Notes: a model not told the origin generated them from the sequence alone. Positions 8,834 to 17,598 are shown, numbered from the stretch's first letter. The stretch: 64,000 bases of DNA from Flexivirga meconopsidis (GCF_026162425.1 NZ_JAOBQJ010000003.1:558001-622000), one strand, 5' to 3'. A program made the numbers and translations.

Positions 8834-9673
8834 ATGCGGCTGCGGATCGACTTCGGGTATGACGGGACCGACTTCTCCGGCTGGGCGACTCAGCCGGGAC
8901 TGCGCACCGTCGAGCAGACCCTCTCCGAAGCGCTCGGGACGATCCTGCGCAGCGCTCCGCCGAAGCTGACCGTGGCCGGACGCACCGACGCCGGCGTGCA
9001 CGCGCGCGGCGCGGTGTGTCACGTCGACCTCGACCCCGACCTCTACGCCGAGCTACCGGGACGGTCCGGCCGCTCACCGGACGACGCAGCCGTGACCCGG
9101 CTCGGCGGCGTGCTACCGCCCGATGTCGTCGTCCATCGGGTGCGCGAGGCGCCCGCCGGTTTCGATGCGCGCTTCTCCGCGACCGCCCGGCGCTACAGCT
9201 ATCGCATCATCGACAACCCCGCAGCCGCCGACCCGCTGCGCCGACGGGACACCGTGGTCGTGCGGGGCCCGCTGGACGAGCACGCGATGAACTCCGCTGC
9301 CCGAAACCTGCTCGGGCTGAAGGACTTTGCCGCCTTCTGCAAACGGCGAGAGGGCGCCACCACTGTCCGCACCCTGCTCGACTACCGCTGGGAGCGCACG
9401 GCGCACGGAGTGCTCGTCGCGACGGTCGTCGCGGATGCGTTCTGCCACTCGATGGTGCGCTCGCTCGTGGGCGCCGTCATACCGGTTGGTCTGGGGCGCA
9501 AGCCGATCGAGTGGCCGGCGCAGGTGCTCACGGCTGGGCGGCGTGACCCCGGCGTCACGGTGATGCCGCCGCACGGCCTGTGCCTGGAGGAAGTCAGTTA
9601 TCCCCCCGACGACGAGCTCGCGGCGCGCGCCAACGCCGCGCGCGCCGTGCGCACGCTGCCGGAAGATGCCTGA
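8834..9673 (+). CDS. truA: tRNA pseudouridine(38-40) synthase
   Basis: Isomerises uridines at positions 38-40 in the anticodon stem-loop of tRNAs. 279 aa, usual length for an actinobacterial TruA. The catalytic motif AGRTDAGVHARG places the nucleophile at Asp52; RRYSYRI and FAAFCKRR follow in the expected order. In most actinobacteria it directly follows rplQ; here eight unrelated genes intervene. A bidirectional hairpin at 9684-9720 separates it from the convergent CHAP gene. Confidence 0.97.
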   Translation: MRLRIDFGYDGTDFSGWATQPGLRTVEQTLSEALGTILRSAPPKLTVAGRTDAGVHARGAVCHVDLDPDLYAELPGRSGRSPDDAAVTRLGGVLPPDVVVHRVREAPAGFDARFSATARRYSYRIIDNPAAADPLRRRDTVVVRGPLDEHAMNSAARNLLGLKDFAAFCKRREGATTVRTLLDYRWERTAHGVLVATVVADAFCHSMVRSLVGAVIPVGLGRKPIEWPAQVLTAGRRDPGVTVMPPHGLCLEEVSYPPDDELAARANAARAVRTLPEDA

Positions 9674-9683
9674 GCAACCCGCG

Positions 9684-9720
9684 CGGGTGCGGGAGAGACG
9701 ATCGTCTTCTCCCGCACCCG
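9684..9720. terminator. Bidirectional terminator hairpin between truA and the CHAP gene
   Basis: CGGGTGCGGGAGA (9684-9696) pairs perfectly with TCTCCCGCACCCG (9708-9720), with an inner GACG/CGTC pair extending the stem. It lies between two convergent genes. There is no clear T-run on either side. Confidence 0.7.
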
Positions 9721-9739
9721 CACGGTCCGACGGAGCGGA

Positions 9740-10486
9740 TCACTTGAAGTGGATCACGTACTGGAAGTCGGCTTGCGCGTCGGAGATGTTCACGTGCGAG
9801 CGGGTGCCGTAACCAAGCGGCGTGTTCCAGTTGTATTCCTCGACGTCGAACGACCCGTCGTCATAGACCTTGTTGATGTAGGCGACGTGGCCGACCTTGT
9901 GCACGTCGTTGACGGCGATGCCGCCGACGACAGGCTGGGTGTCGACGACCAGTCCGGCGCCGCGAGCGGCGTCGTCCCAATTGCCGGCATCACCGAAGTG
10001 CTGTCCGCGCCAGTCGTTTGCGAAGTCGCCGATGCCGAGCCGATCGGCGACCCGGAAGGCGGCGAATGCGGTGCACTGGTCCTTGGCGAAACCGTAGGTC
10101 TGATGGTTGAAGTCGTCCCGCGGCTCCTCACCGGCGCTCGGTGGAGCAGGGTTGCAGTCGGGCACGCCGGGTGCTCGGCCGTCGGTGCCGGTGGTGAGGT
10201 ATTTGTCGGGGACCCAGGTGTTGTCGGCGGTCTTGTCCCACAGGTCGGCGCCGGCGAATTGCTGGCAGACGACGGGCACCTGGGCGCCTTGGAGGTACTG
10301 GTTCTCGATGTGGCCGGGTGCGTCGGCCGGTTCGCCGATGTTCAGGCGGCCGTTGAGGTCGACCTTCGCCGGGAAGTTGGTGACCTGGTCGGCGCCGGCC
10401 GTGCCGCCGGCTGCGGTGAGCGCTCCGGTGAGCGTGGCGGCGGCGATTGCTAGGGACGTCGCGCGACGAGCTGTCTTGGTCAACAT
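9740..10486 (-). CDS. Secreted CHAP-domain wall hydrolase
   Basis: 248 aa. Start at the ATG of MLTKTARRATS, which opens a signal peptide (cleavage probably after the Ala/Gly-rich stretch near residue 32). Residues 38-111 are an SH3-like module almost identical to one in the next gene. A CHAP domain follows: Cys138 in DQCTAFAAFR, His200 in VGHVAYI and the EEYNW strand at 217-220, the order of CHAP amidases/endopeptidases. It probably cuts peptidoglycan cross-links outside the cell. It is 65 bases downstream of the NlpC/P60 gene on the same strand. Confidence 0.85.
   Translation of the reverse strand: MLTKTARRATSLAIAAATLTGALTAAGGTAGADQVTNFPAKVDLNGRLNIGEPADAPGHIENQYLQGAQVPVVCQQFAGADLWDKTADNTWVPDKYLTTGTDGRAPGVPDCNPAPPSAGEEPRDDFNHQTYGFAKDQCTAFAAFRVADRLGIGDFANDWRGQHFGDAGNWDDAARGAGLVVDTQPVVGGIAVNDVHKVGHVAYINKVYDDGSFDVEEYNWNTPLGYGTRSHVNISDAQADFQYVIHFK
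10151..10377. repeat. Duplicated module, copy 1 (in the CHAP gene)
   Basis: This 227-bp stretch matches 11056-11282 at all but two positions that I can find (C/T in the GGGCGCC/GGGTGCC word and G/C in TTCAGGCGG/TTCAGCCGG). It codes for the SH3-like module. Flanking sequences do not match. Confidence 0.95.
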
Positions 10487-10551
10487 GGTGATTCGAGTCC
10501 TTTCGTTATGACGGTTGGTATGACGGTGCGTTCGGTGCTGCGCGCGCGACC

Positions 10552-11427
10552 TCAGGCGATCGGCCGCACTCCGGTGTCGAGCCACTCACCGGGGTTGAAG
10601 GTGTCGATGCGCACGCTGTCGGTTCCGCGCGGGGGCGCGGCCTGCGCGACCTGACCGTCGCCCAGGTAGATCCCCACGTGCTCGGAGCCGCCGGCGCCCT
10701 TGAAGACGAGGTCCCCGGGCAGTAGCGACGACGTCGACACCTTCGGGAACTTGTCGTACTGGGTGCCTGAGTAGTCGGTGATGTCGACTCCCGCGCCCTT
10801 CCAATAGGCGTAAAGAGTGAATCCCGAGCAGTCGAACCCGAACACGTCGTAGTCGTTGTATCCGCCGGGCGAAGCATCGGCGATCCCGAACGACGGACCA
10901 CCCTTGCCGCCGGCACCCCACGAGTAGCTCAGCCCCTGCCCCACCTGGGAGCGTGCCGCGTCGAGCACCCGTGCAATCTTCTCGTCGCGGGTCCCGTCCT
11001 GCGGCCCCGCCGGGCCGTCGTTGCGGCCGTGCACGGGGTCAGTCGTCGTGCCCCCGTTGCAGTCGGGCACGCCGGGTGCTCGGCCGTCGGTGCCGGTGGT
11101 GAGGTATTTGTCGGGGACCCAGGTGTTGTCGGCGGTCTTGTCCCACAGGTCGGCGCCGGCGAATTGCTGGCAGACGACGGGCACCTGGGTGCCTTGGAGG
11201 TACTGGTTCTCGATGTGGCCGGGTGCGTCGGCCGGTTCGCCGATGTTCAGCCGGCCGTTGAGGTCGACCTTCGCCGGGAAGTCGTGGCTGTCGGCAGCAT
11301 GCGCCGCCCCTCCCGTGGATACCGCTCCGACTCCTGCGAGCGCGCTGACGAGTGCGACGCCGCAGATCCCGCGGCGCAGTCGCCGGCGCGGACGGCTCGT
11401 CGTACCGATGGTCTTTGTGCTGGACAT
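10552..11427 (-). CDS. Secreted NlpC/P60 peptidoglycan endopeptidase
   Basis: 291 aa. Signal peptide at residues 1-45 after MSSTKTIGTT. Residues 50-123 hold the SH3-like module shared with the CHAP protein. The NlpC/P60 domain occupies about 150-291, with catalytic Cys200 in FGFDCSGFT, His250 in GSEHVGIYLGDG, and a possible third polar residue at Gln262. It likely cleaves D-Glu/diaminopimelate-type bonds in stem peptides. Start at ATG 11427 is preferred to an upstream frame because it begins the signal sequence. Confidence 0.88.
   Translation of the reverse strand: MSSTKTIGTTSRPRRRLRRGICGVALVSALAGVGAVSTGGAAHAADSHDFPAKVDLNGRLNIGEPADAPGHIENQYLQGTQVPVVCQQFAGADLWDKTADNTWVPDKYLTTGTDGRAPGVPDCNGGTTTDPVHGRNDGPAGPQDGTRDEKIARVLDAARSQVGQGLSYSWGAGGKGGPSFGIADASPGGYNDYDVFGFDCSGFTLYAYWKGAGVDITDYSGTQYDKFPKVSTSSLLPGDLVFKGAGGSEHVGIYLGDGQVAQAAPPRGTDSVRIDTFNPGEWLDTGVRPIA
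11056..11282. repeat. Duplicated module, copy 2 (in the NlpC/P60 gene)
   Basis: Partner of 10151-10377, same orientation, offset 905 bp. Near identity at synonymous sites shows either recent duplication or continuing gene conversion between the two hydrolase genes. Confidence 0.95.
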
Positions 11428-11538
11428 GTCGTGCCTTCCTCTCGGTTGATCGGACGTCGCCAAACTCCCGGAGACCACCAGGTGTTCGGTACCGTGTCAG
11501 CCGAGGAAAACCGCAGCAGGACGGCGATCTGACTAGGG

Positions 11539-11551
11539 GATCTGACAGATC
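11539..11551. promoter_or_regulatory. Small palindrome upstream of the HTH membrane protein
   Basis: GATCTGACAGATC is an inverted repeat 33 bases before the gene at 11585, and its left half GATCTGAC recurs directly at 11526-11533. It may be an operator for the divergent NlpC/P60 and HTH-membrane genes; function is inferred only from symmetry and place. Confidence 0.4.
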
Positions 11552-11584
11552 GCGCACGGCGCAGCCGGACTCAGGGGAGTAGTG

Positions 11585-12553
11585 ATGGCGCACCAGGAGG
11601 ATGCGGTGCGGCGTGCCCGCACCCGCACCGAGATCGAGGGCTTCGCAAAACTGTTGTCAGCTGCGCGTCAGGAGGCCGGGGAGCCGTCCTTCCGCAAGAT
11701 GGCTGCGACATCGGGGTGCATCTCGCACACGACTTTGCACGAGGCGGTGCAGGGAAACCGCTTCCCGAGTTGGTCGACGACCGAGCAGTTCGCTACCGCG
11801 CTGCACCGCGACCCGGCGGATTTCAAGCCGCAATGGGAAGCCGTCAACGCGCTACTCGAACCAGCACAGCCGCCACCGCCGGCGCCCGCTTCGCAGCAGC
11901 CGCCGGAGCCGATCGAGGACCGGCCGGCCGTCGCGGATGAAGCGGATGAACCGGACGGCCCGGCGCGGGCGCGGACCCCGGCCTGGTTGATCGCCGCGAT
12001 CCTGACACTGCTGCTCGCGGTGCTGGTGGGCTCGTTGGTCGTATGGCGCGAGCGATCCGCAGCCCAGCACCCTGCTGCAGGAAACACGGCGGCGGGGCTC
12101 CCCGGCGGAATACCGCTGTCACCCGGTGGCGCCCACCCGTCGGCATACCCGTCGCCGACCGCTTGCCCGGTGGCGGACGAGCAACGAGAAATAGCGCCTC
12201 GGGTCGCCGGTGACCACGCGAGCTACGGAGCGGACCTCACCGTGCCCGACTGCAGCACGGTGGCTCCCGGTCAGACGCTCCACAAGAAGTTCACCCTGCG
12301 AAATTCGGGCTCGGTCGCCTGGAAGGGCCGGTCGGTGGTGCGCGTCGACATCCCCTTCACCGAGCGCAGTTGCACCAGCGAGCTGCAGACCTCGGTGCCC
12401 GACACTCGGCCGGGTGGCGAGGCGGTCATCGAGGTCGAGGTGACCGCACCTCGGCACAAGGGGCTGTGCGTCGCGCGGTGGATGATGGCCGACGGCGGCC
12501 ACTGGTCGTTCCCCGGACAGCGGTCCTTCAAAACCCAGGTCTGGGTCCGCTGA
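11585..12553 (+). CDS. HTH - transmembrane - NBR1-Ig-like protein
   Basis: 322 aa. Residues 18-90 form a Streptomyces-type XRE-like helix-turn-helix (SFRKMAATSGCISHTTLHEA). A Pro/Glu linker follows, then one membrane helix at 133-154, so the C-terminus lies outside the cell. Residues about 205-322 resemble an NBR1-type Ig-like domain (TLHKKFTLRNSGSVAWKG, then WMMADGGHWSFPGQ), with four Cys that could pair. ATG 11585 follows GGGGAG by seven bases. A membrane-bound sensor or anchoring regulator is possible; its place beside two wall hydrolases suggests an envelope link. No described homologue function is known to me. Confidence 0.72.
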   Translation: MAHQEDAVRRARTRTEIEGFAKLLSAARQEAGEPSFRKMAATSGCISHTTLHEAVQGNRFPSWSTTEQFATALHRDPADFKPQWEAVNALLEPAQPPPPAPASQQPPEPIEDRPAVADEADEPDGPARARTPAWLIAAILTLLLAVLVGSLVVWRERSAAQHPAAGNTAAGLPGGIPLSPGGAHPSAYPSPTACPVADEQREIAPRVAGDHASYGADLTVPDCSTVAPGQTLHKKFTLRNSGSVAWKGRSVVRVDIPFTERSCTSELQTSVPDTRPGGEAVIEVEVTAPRHKGLCVARWMMADGGHWSFPGQRSFKTQVWVR

Positions 12554-12556
12554 CCC

Positions 12557-13444
12557 TCAACCGGTAGTCGGCCAACTCGGTCCCTGCCGGCCCTGCAGCC
12601 GCACGCGGGTACCCGGCGGGCACTGCGCCAACCGGTCGACGTCGGCGTCGTCAACGACCGCCACGACCGGGTAACCGCCGGTGGTCGGGTGGTCGGCCAG
12701 GAAGACGATCACCTCACCACTCGGCGGCACCTGTATGGCGCCTCGCACGATCGGCTCGCTCGGCAGCGCCGAATCGTCCGCCAGTTGCAGCCGGAAACCG
12801 CTCAGGCGCATGCCGATTCGGTCGCTGTCGCTGGTGACCGACCACGGCACCTCGGTCAGTGCCGCCCGCGAAGCGGGAGTGAGCCGGTCGGCACGCGGAC
12901 CGCGCGTGACGCCGACGACGATCTCGCCCGCGGTGCTGACCGCCGGGATCGTGAGATTGACCCGCGGCTCGGCCGCGATCGCCTGCCCGATGGGGATGCG
13001 ATCGCCGGAGTGCACCGGTTTGGCGCCGAGCCCGCTGGAGGTGTCGGTGCTCAACGAGCCCCCGAATCTGCCGGGTGGCTCCAGACCGCCGCGCACGGTG
13101 AGATAGCTGCGCAGTCCGTGCACCGCTTGTCCGAGCCGCAGCTCGGAGCCACTTCGCACGGTCACCGGTGCGCCGAACGCGACCGGTCGGCCATCGATCG
13201 TGACCGGGCAGCCGGCGCCGGTGACCGCAACCAGCAGGTCCTGCGGCGCGCGCACGACCAGCCCACCGAGCAGGACTTCGAGCCCTGCCGCGCCGACCTC
13301 ATTGCCCACCAGCCGATTTCCCTGACCAAGCGAGACGCGGTCGACCGCGCCGGAGGCCGTGACGCCCTGGCCGGCGAGGCCCGGGCGACCGAGATCCTGG
13401 ACAAGACACTGCGGTCCGGTCGCGAGCACTTCGAGCTCAGCCAC
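12557..13444 (-). CDS. pxpC: 5-oxoprolinase subunit C
   Basis: 295 aa, KipA/biotin-dependent carboxyltransferase-like fold. The start MAELEVLATGPQCLVQDLGRPG and SGAVDRVSLGQGNRLVGN are typical of PxpC, as is the ending region with FLADHPTTGGYPVVA. With PxpA and PxpB it forms the ATP-dependent 5-oxoprolinase that turns 5-oxoproline into glutamate. It is the last gene of the pxpA-pxpB-pxpC operon and overlaps pxpB by 8 bases. Confidence 0.92.
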   Translation of the reverse strand: MAELEVLATGPQCLVQDLGRPGLAGQGVTASGAVDRVSLGQGNRLVGNEVGAAGLEVLLGGLVVRAPQDLLVAVTGAGCPVTIDGRPVAFGAPVTVRSGSELRLGQAVHGLRSYLTVRGGLEPPGRFGGSLSTDTSSGLGAKPVHSGDRIPIGQAIAAEPRVNLTIPAVSTAGEIVVGVTRGPRADRLTPASRAALTEVPWSVTSDSDRIGMRLSGFRLQLADDSALPSEPIVRGAIQVPPSGEVIVFLADHPTTGGYPVVAVVDDADVDRLAQCPPGTRVRLQGRQGPSWPTTG

Positions 13445-14111
13445 GGCCGCGCTCCGTCCCTTCCGAGACCTGGAACTGCACCCGACCGCCCGGTGTCAGC
13501 AGCGCACCGTCGCCGCCCGGATCGAACAGCACCGCCGACGTCGTGCCGATCAGCTGCCACCCGCCGGGGGACGCGGTCGGGTAGACACCCGAGTAGCGGC
13601 CGGCCAGTCCGACCGAGCCCACCGGAATGCGAGTGCGTGGAGACGGCCGCCGCGGCACGTCGAGCAGGTCTCCTTGGCGGGTCAGATAGCCGAAACCGGG
13701 CATGAAACCGAGGAATTCGACCTCCCAGGGCTGTCCGGTGTGCCAGCTCACCAGCGCCTCGATCGACATGTCGAGCGCTTGCGCGGCCTCGGCCAGGTCG
13801 GGTCCGTCGTAGACGACATCGAGGGTGACGACGGGTGAGCCGGTCTCCGTCCGGCCGCGGTCGCTCACGTCTGCGCCGCGCAGGTCGTGCAGCGCGGCGG
13901 TCAGCAGGTCGTGCGCCGCTGCCAGGCTTGCTCCGCGGTCGCCGACTTGCAGCAGCACGGTGCGCTCGGCGGGCACCCACTCGACGCCCTGCGGAGCGTG
14001 CTCGATCAGCCAGTGCGTGATCGCACGACGGCCTGCCGAGTCGGGCAGGTCGAGGAGCACGGCGCGCTCGCCATACGGACGAACCTCGAATGACACGCTG
14101 CCGGTGCTCAT
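13437..14111 (-). CDS. pxpB: 5-oxoprolinase subunit B
   Basis: 224 aa, KipI/PxpB family. Recognised from YGERAVLLDLPD near the N-terminus, and from LVSWHTGQPWEVEFLGFMPG and the RYSGVYPTASPGGWQLIG block, which binds the partner subunit. It acts with PxpC as the kinase-like half of 5-oxoprolinase. It is separated from pxpA by one base and overlaps pxpC, so the three are surely cotranscribed. Confidence 0.93.
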   Translation of the reverse strand: MSTGSVSFEVRPYGERAVLLDLPDSAGRRAITHWLIEHAPQGVEWVPAERTVLLQVGDRGASLAAAHDLLTAALHDLRGADVSDRGRTETGSPVVTLDVVYDGPDLAEAAQALDMSIEALVSWHTGQPWEVEFLGFMPGFGYLTRQGDLLDVPRRPSPRTRIPVGSVGLAGRYSGVYPTASPGGWQLIGTTSAVLFDPGGDGALLTPGGRVQFQVSEGTERGRG

Positions 14112-14112
14112 G

Positions 14113-14865
14113 TCACCCAGCTTCGACGCTCACACCGGCGCTGTCCAGCGCCGCCCGCACTGCGCGTGCCATGGCGACCGCGCCCGGCGAGTCGCCGTGC
14201 ACGCACAGCGAGTCGGCGTCGACCGCGACGGTGCTGCCGTCGATGGCGGTGACCTGGTGCTGCACCGCCATCCGCACGGCGCGTGCCGCAACCTGCTCGG
14301 GATCGTCCAGGACGGCACCGTCCTGACTACGCGGCAACAGGGTCCCCTCTGCGGTGTAGGCACGGTCCACAAACGCTTCCCGTATGACGGGAGTCCCTGC
14401 AGCAGAAGCCTTTTCGAGCACAACGGAGCCCGGCAGACCGACCAGGGGCAGCTGCGGGTCGACGGCCCGCACCGCCGCGACGACCGCCGCCGCTTGCGTC
14501 TCGTGGTGCACGATCGCGTTGTAGAGCGCACCATGCGGCTTCACGTAGCTGACCCGCGTGCCCTGCGTGCGCGCGATCGCGTCGAGTGCGCCGATCTGAT
14601 AGGCGACATCGGCATACAAATCGTCGGGAGCGACCTCGATGAAGCGACGTCCGAAACCGGCCAGGTCGCGATAGCCGACCTGAGCGCCGACCCGCACACC
14701 CTCCGCAGCGGCGGCCGCGCACGTGCGCACCAGCGTCGCCGGGTCACCGGCGTGGAAGCCGCACGCGACGTTGGCCGAGGTGACGATCCGCAGCAGCGCC
14801 TCATCGTCGCCGAGTCGCCACCTGCCGAAGGACTCGCCGACGTCGGCGTTGAGGTCGATGCGCAC
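14113..14865 (-). CDS. pxpA: 5-oxoprolinase subunit A (LamB/YcsF family)
   Basis: 250 aa. The N-terminus [14 protein letters not shown] and the blocks [11 protein letters not shown] and VKPHGALYN are the signatures of the YcsF/PxpA family. PxpA performs ring opening of the activated 5-oxoproline. First gene of the pxp operon, divergent from the DUF969 gene across 92 bases. Confidence 0.95.
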   Translation of the reverse strand: MRIDLNADVGESFGRWRLGDDEALLRIVTSANVACGFHAGDPATLVRTCAAAAAEGVRVGAQVGYRDLAGFGRRFIEVAPDDLYADVAYQIGALDAIARTQGTRVSYVKPHGALYNAIVHHETQAAAVVAAVRAVDPQLPLVGLPGSVVLEKASAAGTPVIREAFVDRAYTAEGTLLPRSQDGAVLDDPEQVAARAVRMAVQHQVTAIDGSTVAVDADSLCVHGDSPGAVAMARAVRAALDSAGVSVEAG

Positions 14866-14957
14866 GGCTGCAGATTACTTCGACCGGCGCCGGGAGCCAC
14901 CTGGACACCGGTCATCGGCCTACGCTGCCCTGCAGCTCAGAGATAGGAGGTCTGCCC

Positions 14958-15653
14958 ATGTGGGTGCTGTTGGCCGTCGGCGTGGTCGTCGTCGGCTTCG
15001 CGTTACGACTGAACTCGATGCTGGTCGTCACCGTCGCCGGGATTGTCGCAGGACTGATCGGCGGACTCGACGTGAAACAGATAGTCGAGTCGTTCGGCAC
15101 CGGCTTCGCCGGTGCCCGGTCGGTGTCGCTCTTCGTGCTCGTGCTGCCGATCATCGGCCTCGTCGAGCGCTACGGACTGCAGCAGGAGGCCCGCCGACTG
15201 ATCGGACGACTGGCCGGATTGACCGCGGGACGACTGCTCGTCATCTACCTGGCCATCCGCCAGGTCACCGCAGCGTTCGGTCTGACGGCCATCGGCGGCC
15301 CGGCGCAGGCGGTCCGGCCGATCGTGTCGCCGATGGCCGAGGCCGCCGCCGAGCGGACCCACGGCAAGCTCAGCGAGCGGAAGCGGGAGAAGGTCGCGTC
15401 ATACGCCGCGTCCTCCGACACCGTCGGGCTCTTCTTCGGCGAGGACGTCTTCTTCGCGATCGGCTCGATCCTGCTGATCACCGGCTTCGTCGACACGACC
15501 TACCACCTGAACCTCGACCCGTTCGACATCGCCAAATGGGCGATCCCGACCGCGGTGTGCGCGTTCGTGATCCACGGCTTCCGGATGCTCATGCTCGATC
15601 GGCAGCTGAAACCCATTCCGGCAGATACTGATTCGGCGGAGGTGACGCGGTGA
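14958..15653 (+). CDS. DUF969 family membrane protein
   Basis: 231 aa with five or six hydrophobic segments, beginning MWVLLAVGVVVVGFALRLN after a good ribosome site (TAGGAGG, 8 bases upstream). Conserved features include GFAGARSVSLFVLVLPIIG and YAASSDTVGLFFGEDVFFA. DUF969 genes pair with DUF979 and often lie near pyroglutamyl peptidase or 5-oxoprolinase genes. I infer that the pair forms a transporter or channel for 5-oxoproline or related peptides. It overlaps the next gene by 4 bases. Confidence 0.85.
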   Translation: MWVLLAVGVVVVGFALRLNSMLVVTVAGIVAGLIGGLDVKQIVESFGTGFAGARSVSLFVLVLPIIGLVERYGLQQEARRLIGRLAGLTAGRLLVIYLAIRQVTAAFGLTAIGGPAQAVRPIVSPMAEAAAERTHGKLSERKREKVASYAASSDTVGLFFGEDVFFAIGSILLITGFVDTTYHLNLDPFDIAKWAIPTAVCAFVIHGFRMLMLDRQLKPIPADTDSAEVTR

Positions 15654-16621
15654 TCAAGGTCGAATGGGCCTACTGGCTGGCGGCCGCGCTCTTCGCGCTC
15701 GCCGGTCTGATGCGGCTGCGCGACGACGACGCCAAGCGCTTCGGCAGCGGCGCCTTCTGGATCTTGCTCGCCTTCACGTTCGTTTACGGATCCTGGGTGG
15801 TGGACGGCAGTGGAAACGCGATGATCGAGGGCATCGCGGTGATCGTGCTGGCGCTGCTCGCCGGCGCCGGGTTCCCGACGAAGGGCAGCGAACGCACGAC
15901 GAGCGACGCCGAGCGCGGCAAGCTGGCGGAGCGATTCGGCTGGAAGATCTTCGTTCCCGCCCTGCTGATTCCGTTGGTGGCAGTGGTGATCGGCCGCTGG
16001 GGCTCCAACGTGAAGTTCGGCGGCAACGCTCTCTTCGAGATCAAGCAGGAGGCGTTGATCGGCCTGGCCATCGGCGCGATCGTCGCGCTCACCGGTGCCA
16101 TGCTGCTGGTCCGGGAGCGGCACCTCGACGTGCCGTTCCGAGAGGGCAACCGGTTGCTCGGCTCGATCGGCTGGGCGGCGATCCTGCCGCAGTTCCTCGC
16201 CACCCTCGGCGTGCTCTTCACCCAGGCCAAGATCGGCGACGCGGTCGGCGACCTGGTGCACAAGGTGCTCCCGAACGGGCAGGTCTTCCTCGCCGTCGTC
16301 GTCTACTGCGTCGGGATGTTCGTCTTCACGGTCATCATGGGCAACGCGTTCGCCGCCTTTCCGGTGATGACCGCAGCGATCGGCTGGCCGGTGCTGGTGC
16401 AGCAGTTCGACGGCAACCCGCCGGCGATCTTCGCGGTCGGCATGCTGGCCGGCTTCTGCGGCACACTGTGCACACCGATGGCGGCCAACTTCAACCTGGT
16501 GCCCGCGGCGCTGCTCGAACTCAAGGACCAGTACGGCCCGATCAAGGCCCAGATCCCGACCGCAATTCCGTTGCTGGCGTGCAACATTGCCATCATGTAC
16601 CTGTGGTGCATCCCGCGATGA
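15650..16621 (+). CDS. DUF979 family membrane protein
   Basis: 323 aa, about nine hydrophobic segments. The GTG start overlaps the DUF969 stop (GTGA), indicating translational coupling. Features: FVYGSWVVDGSGNAMIEGIA, GNAFAAFPVMTAAIGWP, and FCGTLCTPMAANFNLVPAAL, which looks like a transporter re-entrant region. Partner of DUF969. Its last four bases overlap the DUF2891 start (ATGA). Confidence 0.87.
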   Translation: MIKVEWAYWLAAALFALAGLMRLRDDDAKRFGSGAFWILLAFTFVYGSWVVDGSGNAMIEGIAVIVLALLAGAGFPTKGSERTTSDAERGKLAERFGWKIFVPALLIPLVAVVIGRWGSNVKFGGNALFEIKQEALIGLAIGAIVALTGAMLLVRERHLDVPFREGNRLLGSIGWAAILPQFLATLGVLFTQAKIGDAVGDLVHKVLPNGQVFLAVVVYCVGMFVFTVIMGNAFAAFPVMTAAIGWPVLVQQFDGNPPAIFAVGMLAGFCGTLCTPMAANFNLVPAALLELKDQYGPIKAQIPTAIPLLACNIAIMYLWCIPR

Positions 16622-17598
16622 CGAAGACGCAAGAGTATGCCGAGACGATCCTCGCCGTGCTGCGCACGCCCTACCCGTACGGCGCCGCCCATCAGAGCCA
16701 GGGGCCGGACGACAACGATGTCACGCCGGAGCGACTGCACCCGGCGTTCTACGCCAGCCTCGACTGGCATTCGTCGTGTCACATGCAGTGGTCGGCGATT
16801 CGGCTGCTCACCGAGCAGCGCGGTGCCCTCGCCGACGATGTCGCCAAAGAGCTGACCGCAGAGCTGGATTCGCGTCTGACGGAAGCAAAGCTCGCGCGCG
16901 AGGCCGACTACCTGCGGGCACACCGCTCCTACGAGCGGCCGTACGGCTGGGCGTGGGCGGCGCAGCTCGCGGCAGTCGCCGAAGGCACGGCGTGGGGTCC
17001 GGCAACCCGGCCGCTGGCGCAGGTGGTGTCGGACCACCTCCGGGCCTGGCTGCCGCAGCTGGCCTACCCGGTGCGGCATGGCGTGCACACCAACACCGCG
17101 TTCGCCCTCGCCCTGTCACATGACGCATTCAGCCGCCTCGGGGACGCCGAAGTCGTTGCCCTGATTGCCGATCGGACGCAGCGATGGTTCGGCCACGACC
17201 GGGACTACCCCACGGCATACGAGCCGAGTGGCAGTGACTTCCTGTCGCCCGCGCTGTGCGAGGCAGACCTGATGCGCCGGGTGTTGCCACGTGCGGAGTT
17301 CGAGCCGTGGCTGGCCGGATTCTTGCCGCAGCTGGCCGCCGAAGGGGACCGTCTGCTCGACGTGCCCACCGTGCTGGACCGCACCGACGGCCATGCGGTG
17401 CATCTCTACGGACTGGCGCTGTCGCGGTCGTGGCAGTTGCGGTTGCTTGCGCCATACCTGATCGACGAGCGTGCCGAGCGCGCACGGGAATCCGCCGATC
17501 GGCAGGTGGCCGCCGTCGCGCCGGAGATCAGCAGCGGCGACTTCATGTCGACGCACTGGCTCGTGTCGTTTGCGCTGCTGGCCGACGAATCTCGTTAG
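16618..17598 (+). CDS. DUF2891 family protein
   Basis: 326 aa, soluble, mainly helical, with an alpha/alpha-barrel look: repeated HxxxxR/W blocks such as SLDWHSSCHMQWSAIRLL, RPYGWAWAAQLAA and HTNTAFALALSHDA. Family members are uncharacterised; conserved His residues hint at an enzyme acting on sugars or peptides. It is coupled to the DUF979 gene by an ATGA overlap, and its stop overlaps that of the convergent esterase gene. Membership in a 5-oxoproline-linked operon is the best clue to its role. Confidence 0.82.
   Translation: MTKTQEYAETILAVLRTPYPYGAAHQSQGPDDNDVTPERLHPAFYASLDWHSSCHMQWSAIRLLTEQRGALADDVAKELTAELDSRLTEAKLAREADYLRAHRSYERPYGWAWAAQLAAVAEGTAWGPATRPLAQVVSDHLRAWLPQLAYPVRHGVHTNTAFALALSHDAFSRLGDAEVVALIADRTQRWFGHDRDYPTAYEPSGSDFLSPALCEADLMRRVLPRAEFEPWLAGFLPQLAAEGDRLLDVPTVLDRTDGHAVHLYGLALSRSWQLRLLAPYLIDERAERARESADRQVAAVAPEISSGDFMSTHWLVSFALLADESR

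Noticed and set aside
15664-16617. Long frame leading into the DUF2891 gene
   Set aside because: It is the out-of-frame shadow of DUF979; DUF2891 starts at ATG 16618 with an ATGA overlap.
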